Shown: piece by piece, positions 29,487 through 38,631 of the stretch
Position numbering within the stretch: position 1 is the first letter of the stretch
Layout of the letters: every line of letters starts with the position of its first letter
Assembly: GCA_018266175.1 (NCBI GenBank)
Contig: JAFEAY010000021.1
Coordinates: 304,811 to 368,810, forward strand
Length of the DNA stretch: 64,000 nucleotides
Reading direction: 5' to 3'
Source of the DNA: Candidatus Dependentiae bacterium
GTDB lineage: Bacteria; Babelota; Babeliae; Babelales; RVW-14
Notes under the pieces: model-generated
Database searches by the model: none
Seen by the model: the letters and a program-made list of their open reading frames with translations, nothing else
Told to the model about the DNA's origin: nothing
Program-made: the position numbers and the translations under genes

Positions 29487-30605
29487 ATGAATAATTTAAA
29501 TAGAGCAAAAATACTTATTTTTTTGGCAAGTATAATAACAACAGGTAGTCTTTTTTCAATGAACCAGACTTTTATTCAAGTAATAAGTCAGAGTTATGGG
29601 AATACTATTGTTATAAATAATGCAGGATCAAGTCCTATTATAATTAATGATGTAATGGATATTGTTACTTCAGATGATGATGAAATGGATATTGATACTT
29701 CATGGTTAAATGAAGTGTCTACAGCTCAAAATGATATTTTACCCCTCAGTAATAGTCATGAGGTGGTCACAACCGGATCAAGTAATAATTGTGTTGATTT
29801 ATCCGAGGTAGAAGATAATAGAAGTGATGATGAAGGAATTATTAATTCAGATACTCTTGAGCCACTTACATGTGCCATGTGTCAGACTGAGTACGAAGAG
29901 CAAGATGTTAATATGAATATATCTTGTTGTCAGGGGTATCATGTTTTTTGTACTGCATGCATCACTGACTGGAAAAGAACTAAAAACAGCTGCCCTACTC
30001 CAGGGTGTACAAATAGACTTGATCAGCTGATTTCAAATAATCATACACAGGGTTATTTAAAAAACTTAGAGCAATCTCTTACCGAACATGATGTTCGAAA
30101 AAAAAATGTACTTAAATTTTTTCTCAAGAAGAAACAAAATCAACCAACTGTTACATTGCCGCGTATTATTGTGAATCTTGATCAAGAGTATCAAGGTAAT
30201 GCACCTCGTAATACACGTCGCAATATACCAAGAATTCATGGGGATAATAATCGAATTAACCCAAGAAATAATAATGGGCAAGCGAGTAATCCTATTGTGA
30301 TAGAAGGCAATCCTCGAGGCTTGGGCGGTTCAACCTCAAATCGGTTTTTTAGGTTGAATAATGTTGCTCCGGATATTCAAGAAATCATAATCATTGAAGA
30401 TGATGTGGTTACTCCAATAAATAACTCGAATGTCGTAGGAAATAGCAATACGAGTAATACAGTTGTTGACGCTCCTCATCAAGAAAATCAGAACAAGAAA
30501 GATCAGGTTATTTCTCAGGAAGTTCCACATGAAGGACAAACGGCTGATGATTCACTATTTTCATCAGTGAGATCAACTGTTCAATCGTATTGCACGATTT
30601 CATAG
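29487..30605 (+). CDS. exported RING-finger protein with SUMO-interaction-like motifs
   Basis: Start at ATG 29487 (GGGAG 5 nt upstream) gives 372 aa with a signal-peptide-like N-terminus (KILIFLASIITTGSLFS). The centre holds a RING-type zinc finger: CAMC at 129-132, CCQGYHVFCTAC at 147-158, and CPTPGC at 169-174, the last spacing being like RBR/IBR-type rings. Around it are hydrophobic-acidic motifs resembling SUMO-interaction motifs: VDLSEVED (103-110), MDIVTSDDDE (57-66) and IIIIEDDV (300-307). The rest is Asn-rich and disordered-looking. RING proteins are E3 ubiquitin ligases in eukaryotes; a secreted bacterial one would act in a host. The stop overlaps mnmG tail-to-tail by 6 nt. Confidence 0.8.
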   Translation: MNNLNRAKILIFLASIITTGSLFSMNQTFIQVISQSYGNTIVINNAGSSPIIINDVMDIVTSDDDEMDIDTSWLNEVSTAQNDILPLSNSHEVVTTGSSNNCVDLSEVEDNRSDDEGIINSDTLEPLTCAMCQTEYEEQDVNMNISCCQGYHVFCTACITDWKRTKNSCPTPGCTNRLDQLISNNHTQGYLKNLEQSLTEHDVRKKNVLKFFLKKKQNQPTVTLPRIIVNLDQEYQGNAPRNTRRNIPRIHGDNNRINPRNNNGQASNPIVIEGNPRGLGGSTSNRFFRLNNVAPDIQEIIIIEDDVVTPINNSNVVGNSNTSNTVVDAPHQENQNKKDQVISQEVPHEGQTADDSLFSSVRSTVQSYCTIS

Positions 30606-32441
30606 TTGGCGTGTTTTAAAGATAAGAATCGAAATTGCCGCAGGTGTCATGCCTTGAATGAGCTGCGCCTGCGCAATAGTCTTTGGTTTATGGTAGATAA
30701 GTTTTTGTTGAAGTTCTTTAGTGAGACCCGACATTGAGGTGTAATCAAGTGTCTCGGGAAGCTCAAGGCATCGATAGCGCTCAGCTTTTTCTACTTCTTG
30801 AAGTTCTTTGTCTATGTAGCCGGTGTACTTGATATCTGCGTGAATAGCTAGAAGAGCGCGGCTAGAAAACCCAACCGTAGAGATGTTTTTTTCAGCAAGT
30901 AAAGTAAAAAGCTGTTCTTTACATTCTGCTCGAACTTCAGGGTTGAATTCAATCGAGTTAAAAAGTTTAAAAATTTTGCTCAAATTTCCAGCATTACGAA
31001 TAAGTTGAATGCTCTTTTCAATAAACGATTTCTCGTTCAAAAATTTTTCATATAATTCATCAGAAATGAGTCCAAGTGATCTGCCGTAGGGCATTAAGCG
31101 TAAAAACACATTATCTTGTCGTAAGAGCAGGCGTCGTTCTGCACGAGAAGTAAACATGCGATAAGGCTCATCAGCGCCCAGCATAATCAGGTCATCAATC
31201 ATGATGCCGATATAGCTTTCGGTTCGCTTTAAAATAAACGGCTCTTTGCCTGCTTGCTGTAAGTGAGCATTAATGCCGGCAACAATACCTTGTCCTGCTG
31301 CTTCTTCGTATCCGGTGGTACCATTGAGTTGACCGGCTAAAAAGAGGCCACGTACTGTTTTAGTTTCAAGTGTATGTTTTAAATTATTTGGCTGAATAAA
31401 GTCATATTCAATAGCGTATCCACACTTTGAAATGACCGCATTTTCTAAGCCTTTCATGCTTCGAATGTATTGATATTGCACATCAAGCGGAAGCGAGGTT
31501 GAAAGACCTGCAGGGTAGACTTCGTCAATATCAGCCCCTTCAGGTTCAATAAAAACGTGATGGCCTGTGCGGTCAGGGTAGCGGCCTACTTTATCTTCAA
31601 TAGAAGGGCAGTAGCGGGGACCGGTCCCCTTGATATTACCGCTATAAAGCGCAGAAAGGTGTAAATTTTTACCAATGGTTTCATGGGTATGCGGGTTAGT
31701 TTGTGCAATAAAACAGGGAATTTGTTCTTTGACTTCAAGCTCATCAAATTCGTATAAATAGTCTAAAGGCTCATTTTCTTGTTGTTCTAGCTGACTGAAA
31801 TCGATACTACTCCGCAAGAGGCGAGGCGGTGTTCCTGTTTTAAGTCGGCCAACAGGTACACCCATTGCATGAGCAATAGAGTTGGAAAGTCCGTAAGAAG
31901 CCTCTTCGCCACGGCGACCAGCGCGGTAGCGTGTGCGGCCAACGTGGACCAATCCGCTCATAAAGGTTCCGGTAGTTACCACCACGCAAGGGGCGGTAAA
32001 TTCTAGGCCATCGGCTGTTCGTACTCCAGTAATCTGGCGCTTGCCAAGCTCTCCGGTGGTTAAAATTTCAGCAGCCATGTGCGGCAAAATAGTTAAGTTG
32101 GGGAGTTTTAAAAGCTCTTGGGCAGCAAGCTTGCTGTAAGCATATTTATCAATTTGTAGGCGTAACCCTTGTACTGCAGGACCTTTGCGCGTATTGAGCA
32201 TGCGGGCCTGAAGGTAGGTTGTTGAGCATAAGCGTGGCATAAGGCCACCAAGAGCGCTTACCTCATAGACAATATGCCCCTTGCCAAGACCACCAATCGA
32301 TGGGTTGCAGGGCATGGAGGCTATTTTATCCAAGTGGAGTGTGAGAAGGAGTGTTTTGGATCCCATTTGTGCGGCGGCATGAGCAGCTTCTACACCGGCA
32401 TGTCCTCCGCCAATAACGATCACATCAAAGGTTTTTTCCAT
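30600..32441 (-). CDS. mnmG: tRNA uridine 5-carboxymethylaminomethyl modification enzyme MnmG (GidA)
   Basis: 613 aa, full length. FAD-binding GGGHAGVEAAHAAAQMG, then MPCNPSIGGLGKGHIVYEVSALGG, LNTRKGPAVQGLR, RYRAGRRGEE and CPSIEDKVGRYPDR. The C-terminal helical domain (SGLTKELQQKLIYHKPKTIAQA) binds MnmE and tRNA. With MnmE it modifies wobble U34 of several tRNAs. mnmE is not in the window. The last codons overlap the RING gene on the other strand, which is unusual for a housekeeping gene and suggests the neighbour arrived or drifted there later. Confidence 0.97.
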   Translation of the reverse strand: MEKTFDVIVIGGGHAGVEAAHAAAQMGSKTLLLTLHLDKIASMPCNPSIGGLGKGHIVYEVSALGGLMPRLCSTTYLQARMLNTRKGPAVQGLRLQIDKYAYSKLAAQELLKLPNLTILPHMAAEILTTGELGKRQITGVRTADGLEFTAPCVVVTTGTFMSGLVHVGRTRYRAGRRGEEASYGLSNSIAHAMGVPVGRLKTGTPPRLLRSSIDFSQLEQQENEPLDYLYEFDELEVKEQIPCFIAQTNPHTHETIGKNLHLSALYSGNIKGTGPRYCPSIEDKVGRYPDRTGHHVFIEPEGADIDEVYPAGLSTSLPLDVQYQYIRSMKGLENAVISKCGYAIEYDFIQPNNLKHTLETKTVRGLFLAGQLNGTTGYEEAAGQGIVAGINAHLQQAGKEPFILKRTESYIGIMIDDLIMLGADEPYRMFTSRAERRLLLRQDNVFLRLMPYGRSLGLISDELYEKFLNEKSFIEKSIQLIRNAGNLSKIFKLFNSIEFNPEVRAECKEQLFTLLAEKNISTVGFSSRALLAIHADIKYTGYIDKELQEVEKAERYRCLELPETLDYTSMSGLTKELQQKLIYHKPKTIAQAQLIQGMTPAAISILIFKTRQL

Positions 32442-32534
32442 TTTTTTATTTTAGCCGATAATTAAGTTATCAACAAGAGAAACCCTTGTTTTATAGCTAT
32501 ATTCTATGATTTTAAGTTTTTATATACGCCAATC

Positions 32535-33146
32535 TTACACATAGTGATAAAGAGGCTGATTGAATTCAGATTTTCCAGCGTAGGCGACAATCCAGCTTTT
32601 TTGGATACCAATCATGAATAAGTAATTCACTAAAGAAAAGTTCATTGCCTTGATTGCCGCTTGCGTTTGTGCAATAGCATAAAAAGTACAAGGAGCATAG
32701 ATTGCAAGAGAAAGAAGTCTAATTTTTTCTACGTCAACCACAGAAAGTCCTGCTGTATGTGCATAATAAATAAGTTGTATGAGATTGTCGTTTTGGAGTG
32801 GGTTACAAAAACATTCATAAATGCTTTGAGGTAGTGAGATATTATTTACATAAAGATACAAATTTATACCGCGCTTAAAGTATTGCGCTTCAGGGAGCAC
32901 TTTAAGCTGCAAGTTTTCTGGTAAATCGAGTAAGTAGTCAGCAAGCAGAGCTACTTCATTGTTTTGTAATAGGGCGTTGAAGAAGATTTTTTCTTTGGAG
33001 ATTTCAAAAAGTGAATTTTGAAAAAAAGAAAAATTATAGTCAGGAGTAAGGTCAAATGATCTTTCAAGTCTCATAGCGTTTGATTTAAATTGAGTTGATC
33101 CTGTAATGATAATCATCAAAAATAACATTAAATTTTTGTTAAACAT
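32535..33146 (-). CDS. exported protein, ankyrin-cluster paralogue without clear repeats (203 aa)
   Basis: ATG 33146 gives a signal peptide (MFNKNLMLFLMIIITG) and starts 20 nt after the preceding gene's stop. The mature part matches the N-terminal half of the next two upstream genes: CNPLQNDNLIQLIYYAHTAG followed by LSVVDVEKIRLLSLAIYA. It ends where the ankyrin repeats of the others begin, so it may be a truncated copy or a free-standing version of the shared module. The final residues (GIQKSWIVAYAGKSEFNQ) look like the start of a first repeat. Function unknown. Confidence 0.72.
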   Translation of the reverse strand: MFNKNLMLFLMIIITGSTQFKSNAMRLERSFDLTPDYNFSFFQNSLFEISKEKIFFNALLQNNEVALLADYLLDLPENLQLKVLPEAQYFKRGINLYLYVNNISLPQSIYECFCNPLQNDNLIQLIYYAHTAGLSVVDVEKIRLLSLAIYAPCTFYAIAQTQAAIKAMNFSLVNYLFMIGIQKSWIVAYAGKSEFNQPLYHYV

Positions 33147-33166
33147 GAGTTGCAGTAGCCTTTTTT

Positions 33167-34186
33167 TTATACTATAGGATTTGTTGAAGAACTCAAAAAA
33201 CATGTCCAATTAGAGGATATGCTTTGATAAATGTGATAATAAATTTCATGATAATTGAGGCTACGAGCCTTAATCGCACTTGTTATTTTATCTATAGAAT
33301 CTATATCGAAACACTCGATGAGTGCATTGACAGCATTAATGCTGCCTTGTTCTACTGCAAGGTCCAGTGCTGATTTATTTTGATAATCAAGAGCCGATGG
33401 GTTTTGATTATCAAGCTTTGCAAGCTTTGCAATGATTGCAGGATTATTGTTGTAAGCTGCTTGCATGAGTGGAGTTCTTCCAAAGATATCAGGGGTATTG
33501 ATATCAACTCCCGGTGCTTCAAGTAATTGCAAAACAATATTGTCCTGTTTTGAATGCAAACCAGATATGATAGCGGATACTCCTTCATTACTAATAAGCC
33601 AATTTGGATGTACGCCAAGAGCTAAGAGGGCTTTGACCATATCGGGTTTATTGTTGTGAAGAGCAAATTTCATCTGTTGAATGCAATTGAACCAACTTCT
33701 TCCGTAAATAGCCAGCGAAAGCAATCGAATAGCATCTATCTCAATAATGGTGAGTCCTGCTAGATGGGCACAATTTATAAGTTGAATGAGGTTATTTCCA
33801 TACAAAGGATTGCAGAAGAGTAGCTGAATGGTGTTTGCAGTGGTTTTGTCGCATTGAGCAAGAAGGTCATAGATCTTTTTATAAAAAAAATTTGCGTCAT
33901 ATAAAATTGGAAATTGAGCGCTTCCAATAGCATTTCTCAAATATATTACATAATTATGAACATATTCATCCGATAAAAGCGCTCTGCAAAAATCTCTGGG
34001 ATGAGTTATTGATGGCTGTTGGTATTGAAAAGAGTAGCTAATATAGGGTGGATAAAATTGTTGAATACTGGAGCTGTTGGGTGTTGCTGGAGCCGTAGAG
34101 CTATCCATATCCATAGCATAGAGTGTGCAAGAAAAAATCGATAATGGTATGAGAGCTGCAATAAGTTGGAGTTTTACTGGTTTCAT
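33167..34186 (-). CDS. exported ankyrin-repeat protein (339 aa), middle of a three-gene cluster
   Basis: ATG 34186 has AAGGA 5 nt upstream and gives a clean signal peptide ending TLYA; a frame from 34219 overlaps the gene before it. The shared module lies around 130-165 (CNPLYGNNLIQLINCAHLAG, then LTIIEIDAIRLLSLAIYG). Ankyrin units follow at about 175-305 (GVHPNWLISNEGVSAIISGL, DIFGRTPLMQAAYNNNPAIIA, NKSALDLAVEQGSINAVNALI). Probably secreted and protein-binding. Confidence 0.82.
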   Translation of the reverse strand: MKPVKLQLIAALIPLSIFSCTLYAMDMDSSTAPATPNSSSIQQFYPPYISYSFQYQQPSITHPRDFCRALLSDEYVHNYVIYLRNAIGSAQFPILYDANFFYKKIYDLLAQCDKTTANTIQLLFCNPLYGNNLIQLINCAHLAGLTIIEIDAIRLLSLAIYGRSWFNCIQQMKFALHNNKPDMVKALLALGVHPNWLISNEGVSAIISGLHSKQDNIVLQLLEAPGVDINTPDIFGRTPLMQAAYNNNPAIIAKLAKLDNQNPSALDYQNKSALDLAVEQGSINAVNALIECFDIDSIDKITSAIKARSLNYHEIYYHIYQSISSNWTCFLSSSTNPIV

Positions 34187-34206
34187 GAAAGTCCTTCTGA
34201 GATTGA

Positions 34207-35235
34207 TTATGAGATGCATTGGCTTTTAAAATGAGATATAATTTGTCGTGCTATTGTTTTTGTTGCAGCAAGGTCTAATGCTCGCTTATCGTTTGTGTTT
34301 CGAAGTGATAAATCAACATTAGGAAACTTTTCAAAAATAGCAGCAAGAATTTTAGAATCGTTATTCTGCGCTGCAATCATAACTGCGGTTTCGCCAGCCG
34401 TCGTTTGTATATCGATATTAAGCAAAGGGTGGTTCAGTAATAGTTTACAGACCTTGAGATTGCCGAAAGAGACTGCATGATGGAGCGCTGTCCATCCTTC
34501 AAGTCCGGCTTTTAAATCTTGAGCATTTATATCGATTTCTGAGTGCTTGAGCAACATTGCAACAATATCGGTCCATTCTGCTCTAACAGCAACCATGAGA
34601 CCTGTACGTCCGTACCTGGTTATGACGCCATTTACAGGGGTGCTTTGCAAAAGAATAGCATGTGTTTTTTTTTGATTTCCTGCAAAAATTGCATTTTTTA
34701 ATCGTACAAGAAGGTCATAGTAATTTTCAGATTCTGAACCGAATAAGAGAATAAGAATTTTTTGGAGATGACCGATTTGATCTGGTGATAATCCAAGTTG
34801 GTGTGCACGATGAGTTATTGCAATCAGATTGTTATCAAACAAAGGATTTTCAAGAAGCGTAATACTTGCAAGTGTAAGGTTGTTTTGGGGTATGCGTAAA
34901 ATTTTTGCAATCTTTGAACGAACGAAGGTTGTTTTTTGTTGAATTGTTTTAAGGGGGGTACCAGTGCTGAGTCCTCGAGCAATAATCGAATCCCATGAAA
35001 TGAGTAATATTTCTAAATTACTTCGTGTAAGTTCTTGAACTCCCTGAGCACAAAGCTCTTTGAATTGTTTATTTGTTGATATCCAGAGGCTTTGAGTAGC
35101 TGCAATTGCTGCTTCATCAATTAAAAAATTGGAGTCAAATGCAGATTTTGAAGTTGTTTTTCCTAATGCTTTTGAATGCATACCGTTGAGTGGAGAAAAA
35201 AGCATATACATGCAAAGAAATAGATAAATAAGCAT
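34207..35235 (-). CDS. exported ankyrin-repeat protein (342 aa), first of a three-gene cluster
   Basis: Signal-peptide-like start (LIYLFLCMYMLFSPLNG). It carries the diverged shared module (LENPLFDNNLIAITHRAHQLG, residues about 128-148) and then ankyrin units at about 185-330 (RYGRTGLMVAVRAEWTDIVAML, GWTALHHAVSFGNLKVCKLLL, GETAVMIAAQNNDSKILAAIF, DKRALDLAATKTIARQI). AAGG stands 8 nt upstream. It is the first gene of the leftward cluster 35235-32535, whose members are 20 nt apart and likely form one operon. Confidence 0.83.
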   Translation of the reverse strand: MLIYLFLCMYMLFSPLNGMHSKALGKTTSKSAFDSNFLIDEAAIAATQSLWISTNKQFKELCAQGVQELTRSNLEILLISWDSIIARGLSTGTPLKTIQQKTTFVRSKIAKILRIPQNNLTLASITLLENPLFDNNLIAITHRAHQLGLSPDQIGHLQKILILLFGSESENYYDLLVRLKNAIFAGNQKKTHAILLQSTPVNGVITRYGRTGLMVAVRAEWTDIVAMLLKHSEIDINAQDLKAGLEGWTALHHAVSFGNLKVCKLLLNHPLLNIDIQTTAGETAVMIAAQNNDSKILAAIFEKFPNVDLSLRNTNDKRALDLAATKTIARQIISHFKSQCIS

Positions 35236-35376
35236 ACAAGAAGCCTTAATTAAAGAGTGAGCTCTGGCATCAGTTCAAGAGAATATACGAAATTTGTTTG
35301 ATACTGTGAAGGTAATACGAAAATTATGATGTAAGTAAAATTATGATTTTTTCATTATTATTGAGTTTTTATTTTT

Positions 35377-36759
35377 TTATCTTGCTTGTTTAAACATAAG
35401 CTTTGCTTCAGTTGCTGCTTGCGTATGATCGACTATGGGCGCTGGATAGTTACAACTATATTTTGTATGTGCTACAGGCCATGTATGAATATCTTTTACG
35501 GAAACTTTTTCAAGTTCAGGAACCCATTGCTTGATATACAAGCAATCAACATCAAATTTTTTCTGCTGCAGCCACGGATTAAATATTCTGAAATATGGTT
35601 GCGCATCGCACCCTGTTGATGCTGCCCATTGCCAGTTACCATTATTGACTGCAGGGTCGTAATCAATAAGTTGTGTTGCAAAATATCGTTCTCCCCAGCG
35701 CCAATCAATGTGCAAATCTTTTACTAAAAATGAAGCAACAATCATGCGGACACGATTATGCATAAAGCCGGTTGTATTGAGTTGGCGCATGCCAGCATCA
35801 ACAATCGGAAATCCTGTTTTACCAAGACACCATGCTTCAAATTTTTTTTTGTTATTTTCCCATTCAATCGCATCAAATTTTTCATGAAATGCATGACCAA
35901 AAACATAGGGAAAGTGATGAGCGATATGGGTAAAAAAATCACGCCAATAGAGTTGCTTAATCAGCGGGTGGCTTGCGCCAAGTTTTTCTTGAACAGCATA
36001 AAAAATTTCTCGAACAGAGCAGGTTCCAAATTTATTGTGAGCAGAGAGTCCAGTCGTTGCTTCAAGCGCGGGGAAATCACGTGTTTGGATATATTTTTTA
36101 TAATTATCCAGGTGAGCAATGATTTTTTTACAGGCAGCCCTGCCTCCATGAATAAAAATATCTTTGTTAGCTCTTGGCATGAGCTTTTTGAGCAGTGATG
36201 AATCTGATCCAGGAATAGATCCAGAAAAATAGTTGGAATGATTATTTTTAACAGGTTGTGCAACTTCAAGCTTAGATGCATTACGAAAAAATGGAGTAAA
36301 AATGGTATAGGGTTGTTTGTTTGTTTTCAATGCTGTCTCCGGTTCTTGGATTAGAGCATCGGGAAGGCTATAAAAATCGATTGATTCCTTTTTGCACATT
36401 TTTACAATTGCTTGATCCCGTCTGTGGGCAAAAGGGGTGTAATCGCGATTAGAAAAAATGGCGTCTATCGATATTTGCTCAATGAGCTTTTCAAGTACTT
36501 CGTGTGTTGTGCCGTGAAATAAAAAAAGCTTACCATCGCGTTTTTTAAGTTGCGCATTAAGATCTTCAAGTGACTCAATCATAAACTGGAGAGCATTGTT
36601 ACTTTTAAAAATGTTTTTATCCGAAACTTGTGCCTGATCAAAAATAAAGCAAGGGATAACTGATTTTGAATTATTAAGAGCTTCGATTAAACCGGTATTA
36701 TCATCAAGCCGTAAGTCGCGATGAAAAATAAAGAGACTTTTGTTAAATTTTTTTTCCAT
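35377..36759 (-). CDS. phr: deoxyribodipyrimidine photolyase (class I CPD type)
   Basis: 460 aa. N-terminal photolyase domain (FIFHRDLRLDDNTGLIEAL, FSNRDYTPFAHRRD); C-terminal FAD domain with LYWRDFFTHIAHHFP, WCLGKTGFPIVDAGMRQLN, TGFMHNRVRMIVASFLVKD, DYDPAVNNGNWQWAASTG and YFRIFNPWLQQ. The enzyme repairs UV-induced cyclobutane pyrimidine dimers using light. Its presence in an apparently host-dependent bacterium implies a phase exposed to sunlight. It stands alone, leftward, with AT-rich flanks on both sides. Confidence 0.94.
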   Translation of the reverse strand: MEKKFNKSLFIFHRDLRLDDNTGLIEALNNSKSVIPCFIFDQAQVSDKNIFKSNNALQFMIESLEDLNAQLKKRDGKLFLFHGTTHEVLEKLIEQISIDAIFSNRDYTPFAHRRDQAIVKMCKKESIDFYSLPDALIQEPETALKTNKQPYTIFTPFFRNASKLEVAQPVKNNHSNYFSGSIPGSDSSLLKKLMPRANKDIFIHGGRAACKKIIAHLDNYKKYIQTRDFPALEATTGLSAHNKFGTCSVREIFYAVQEKLGASHPLIKQLYWRDFFTHIAHHFPYVFGHAFHEKFDAIEWENNKKKFEAWCLGKTGFPIVDAGMRQLNTTGFMHNRVRMIVASFLVKDLHIDWRWGERYFATQLIDYDPAVNNGNWQWAASTGCDAQPYFRIFNPWLQQKKFDVDCLYIKQWVPELEKVSVKDIHTWPVAHTKYSCNYPAPIVDHTQAATEAKLMFKQAR

Positions 36760-36860
36760 GTTTACATAGCCCTTTTTTTTATTGCGTATGAAGATCTTAA
36801 TAATTTTTTGTCAAGTATAATCAACTTGTATGCGCACAATCAATAACTCAGTGCGCTTTC

Positions 36861-36890
36861 TTGACCGAGCAAGCTCTCAGGTGGTATAAC
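36861..36890 (+). promoter_or_regulatory. candidate promoter of the outer-membrane protein gene
   Basis: TTGACC (36861-36866), 18-nt spacer, TATAAC (36885-36890), about 45 nt before the ATG, which itself has AAAGGA 6 nt upstream. Confidence 0.6.
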
Positions 36891-36939
36891 TCAAATGTAT
36901 TTTCAAGATCAGATGCTTGCCTTTGGTGAAAGGAACTGA

Positions 36940-38463
36940 ATGTCTCTGTTTAAACGTGCAATAAATAAAAAAAAACAGCTGAGTATCATGATCATAGGTG
37001 CGATGACGCTTGTTTTTGATTGTCATACGCTTCCGTTGTATAACATTCAAGATACGCAACCTTTTCATACCGTAAAAGGGAGTGATAAATATTATTCAAC
37101 ACTTGAATCAAGCCATATTCAATTTCATCTTTCTCCGTATCATCAGCATGCAAAAAGTGGAAGAAATTTTTGTGGACAAAAGGTTCCCATCGGTGATATT
37201 TACGGTAAGTGGAATATGCTAGGGGTATTTTTTGGACCTGCTGGAAAGCCAACCGGGCTTTCAACTGCAAATTTAGACAAATCGAAAGCAGCGATTAACA
37301 TTCTTTCTCTCCCAATTGTGCCAACTCCTCCTGGTCTTGCAAATGTTGAGGGTGTATATCGAATGGTTGGTGTCGACTATACCAATGAAAATGATTTTAA
37401 TTCTGAGCGAGATACTTTTGCTTACTATGATTCTGTTCATGTTCGTTATGAACGCATCGGCGTTCGAGGACAAATGTCCTTTGATTTTAAATTTGGCTTG
37501 GGTCTTGGTATGCGTAGCGGTGTTGCCGACTACAAGCAAAAAGCTGAATTTAATTTAGCGAATGATTTTAGAAAGCTTGCTGGTCTTTCTTATACTGAAA
37601 CGGTTGACGGAAAGGTCGTGCAAAAAGAACCATTGCCTGCTACAAAATCTGATGGTACTGCAGGAACTCCTGGCGTTGACGTTCTTGATAAATCTGCCCA
37701 ATATATTTTACGAAATCTTATGGATGAAAAAATACGTAATCTTATTGCTAAAGATCTGAGTCTTGATCTGGGCGAAGTTCGTGAATCAAAATGGGAAGAC
37801 ACTCATTTGTATATGTATTGGCAGCACCCCTTTGAAATAGCAGATAAAGAGGGTGATTTTTCATGCAGCATAATCCCCTACGTTTCAGCTGGTATTTGGT
37901 TGCCAACCGGAGAAGAGCGCAATCCTGACAAGCAATTTTCAATTGCAACGGGCAACGATGGTTTTACCATGGTTACGCTTGATGGGTCCTTGAGCTTTGA
38001 TTTTCCTGAAATGCTTCAGACAAGCTTTGGTGGAGGCGTTATGTTTGCAAATAAGCGCGAGCTTTCTAATCAGCGCGTACCAACCAGCATCTATCAGACT
38101 GGAATTATTCCATGGAAGGCTAACATTCATAAACACCCTGGTTTAACCTGGTATCTGAATGCATCAATGAAGGCTGAGGACATTATTAGTACTTTGTCGG
38201 TTTATGTTGACTGGCTATATACCCGACATTTGAAAGATTCAATTACCTTACGAGAGGCTAATACTGACCGTTATAAAGCTTTTTCTATCGGTATCCCTAT
38301 TTTAGAGCGAGATTCTGAATGGAAGAACCAGCAGGCCTCTGTAGGGTTTAATTATCGCGTTACCCCCCTCCTTTCATTTGGATTTGGCCTTCAGGCCTAT
38401 ATTAGTGGTGTCAGAGTCTACCGCACGACTACTACTATGGGCAGCGTAACTCTGACTTTTTAA
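36940..38463 (+). CDS. outer-membrane beta-barrel protein (507 aa)
   Basis: Basic N-terminus followed by a hydrophobic segment (LSIMIIGAMTLVFDCHTLP), taken as a signal peptide. The mature protein alternates short amphipathic strands with aromatic residues (MSFDFKFGLGLGMRSG, LDGSLSFDFPEMLQTSFGGGV, ASVGFNYRVTPLLSFGFGLQ) and ends in SVTLTF; a terminal Phe at the end of a strand is the classic BAM recognition signal. This suggests a porin or channel. No named family recognised. A helical insertion at about 240-290 may be a large extracellular loop or plug. Likely abundant given its promoter and Shine-Dalgarno. Confidence 0.78.
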   Translation: MSLFKRAINKKKQLSIMIIGAMTLVFDCHTLPLYNIQDTQPFHTVKGSDKYYSTLESSHIQFHLSPYHQHAKSGRNFCGQKVPIGDIYGKWNMLGVFFGPAGKPTGLSTANLDKSKAAINILSLPIVPTPPGLANVEGVYRMVGVDYTNENDFNSERDTFAYYDSVHVRYERIGVRGQMSFDFKFGLGLGMRSGVADYKQKAEFNLANDFRKLAGLSYTETVDGKVVQKEPLPATKSDGTAGTPGVDVLDKSAQYILRNLMDEKIRNLIAKDLSLDLGEVRESKWEDTHLYMYWQHPFEIADKEGDFSCSIIPYVSAGIWLPTGEERNPDKQFSIATGNDGFTMVTLDGSLSFDFPEMLQTSFGGGVMFANKRELSNQRVPTSIYQTGIIPWKANIHKHPGLTWYLNASMKAEDIISTLSVYVDWLYTRHLKDSITLREANTDRYKAFSIGIPILERDSEWKNQQASVGFNYRVTPLLSFGFGLQAYISGVRVYRTTTTMGSVTLTF

Positions 38464-38536
38464 GAGTAATTAATCAGGGCGATTTCCCAGCTCAAAAGCC
38501 TGATATGCCCTGTTGAGAACTTTAGATACGTCTATT

Positions 38537-38565
38537 TTGACAAATACAGTAGGATTCAGTAAAAT
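38537..38565 (+). promoter_or_regulatory. near-consensus promoter of the rpsU operon
   Basis: Perfect TTGACA (38537-38542), 17-nt spacer, TAAAAT (38560-38565; 5 of 6). It lies about 65 nt before rpsU and can drive rpsU-rbfA-kdsD-pilD. Confidence 0.75.
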
Positions 38566-38631
38566 GATGGCTACTAAAGATTTTTTACTGGTCAAAACTT
38601 TAATTCCTCAAAAGGATGGTGTTTTAAGCAC

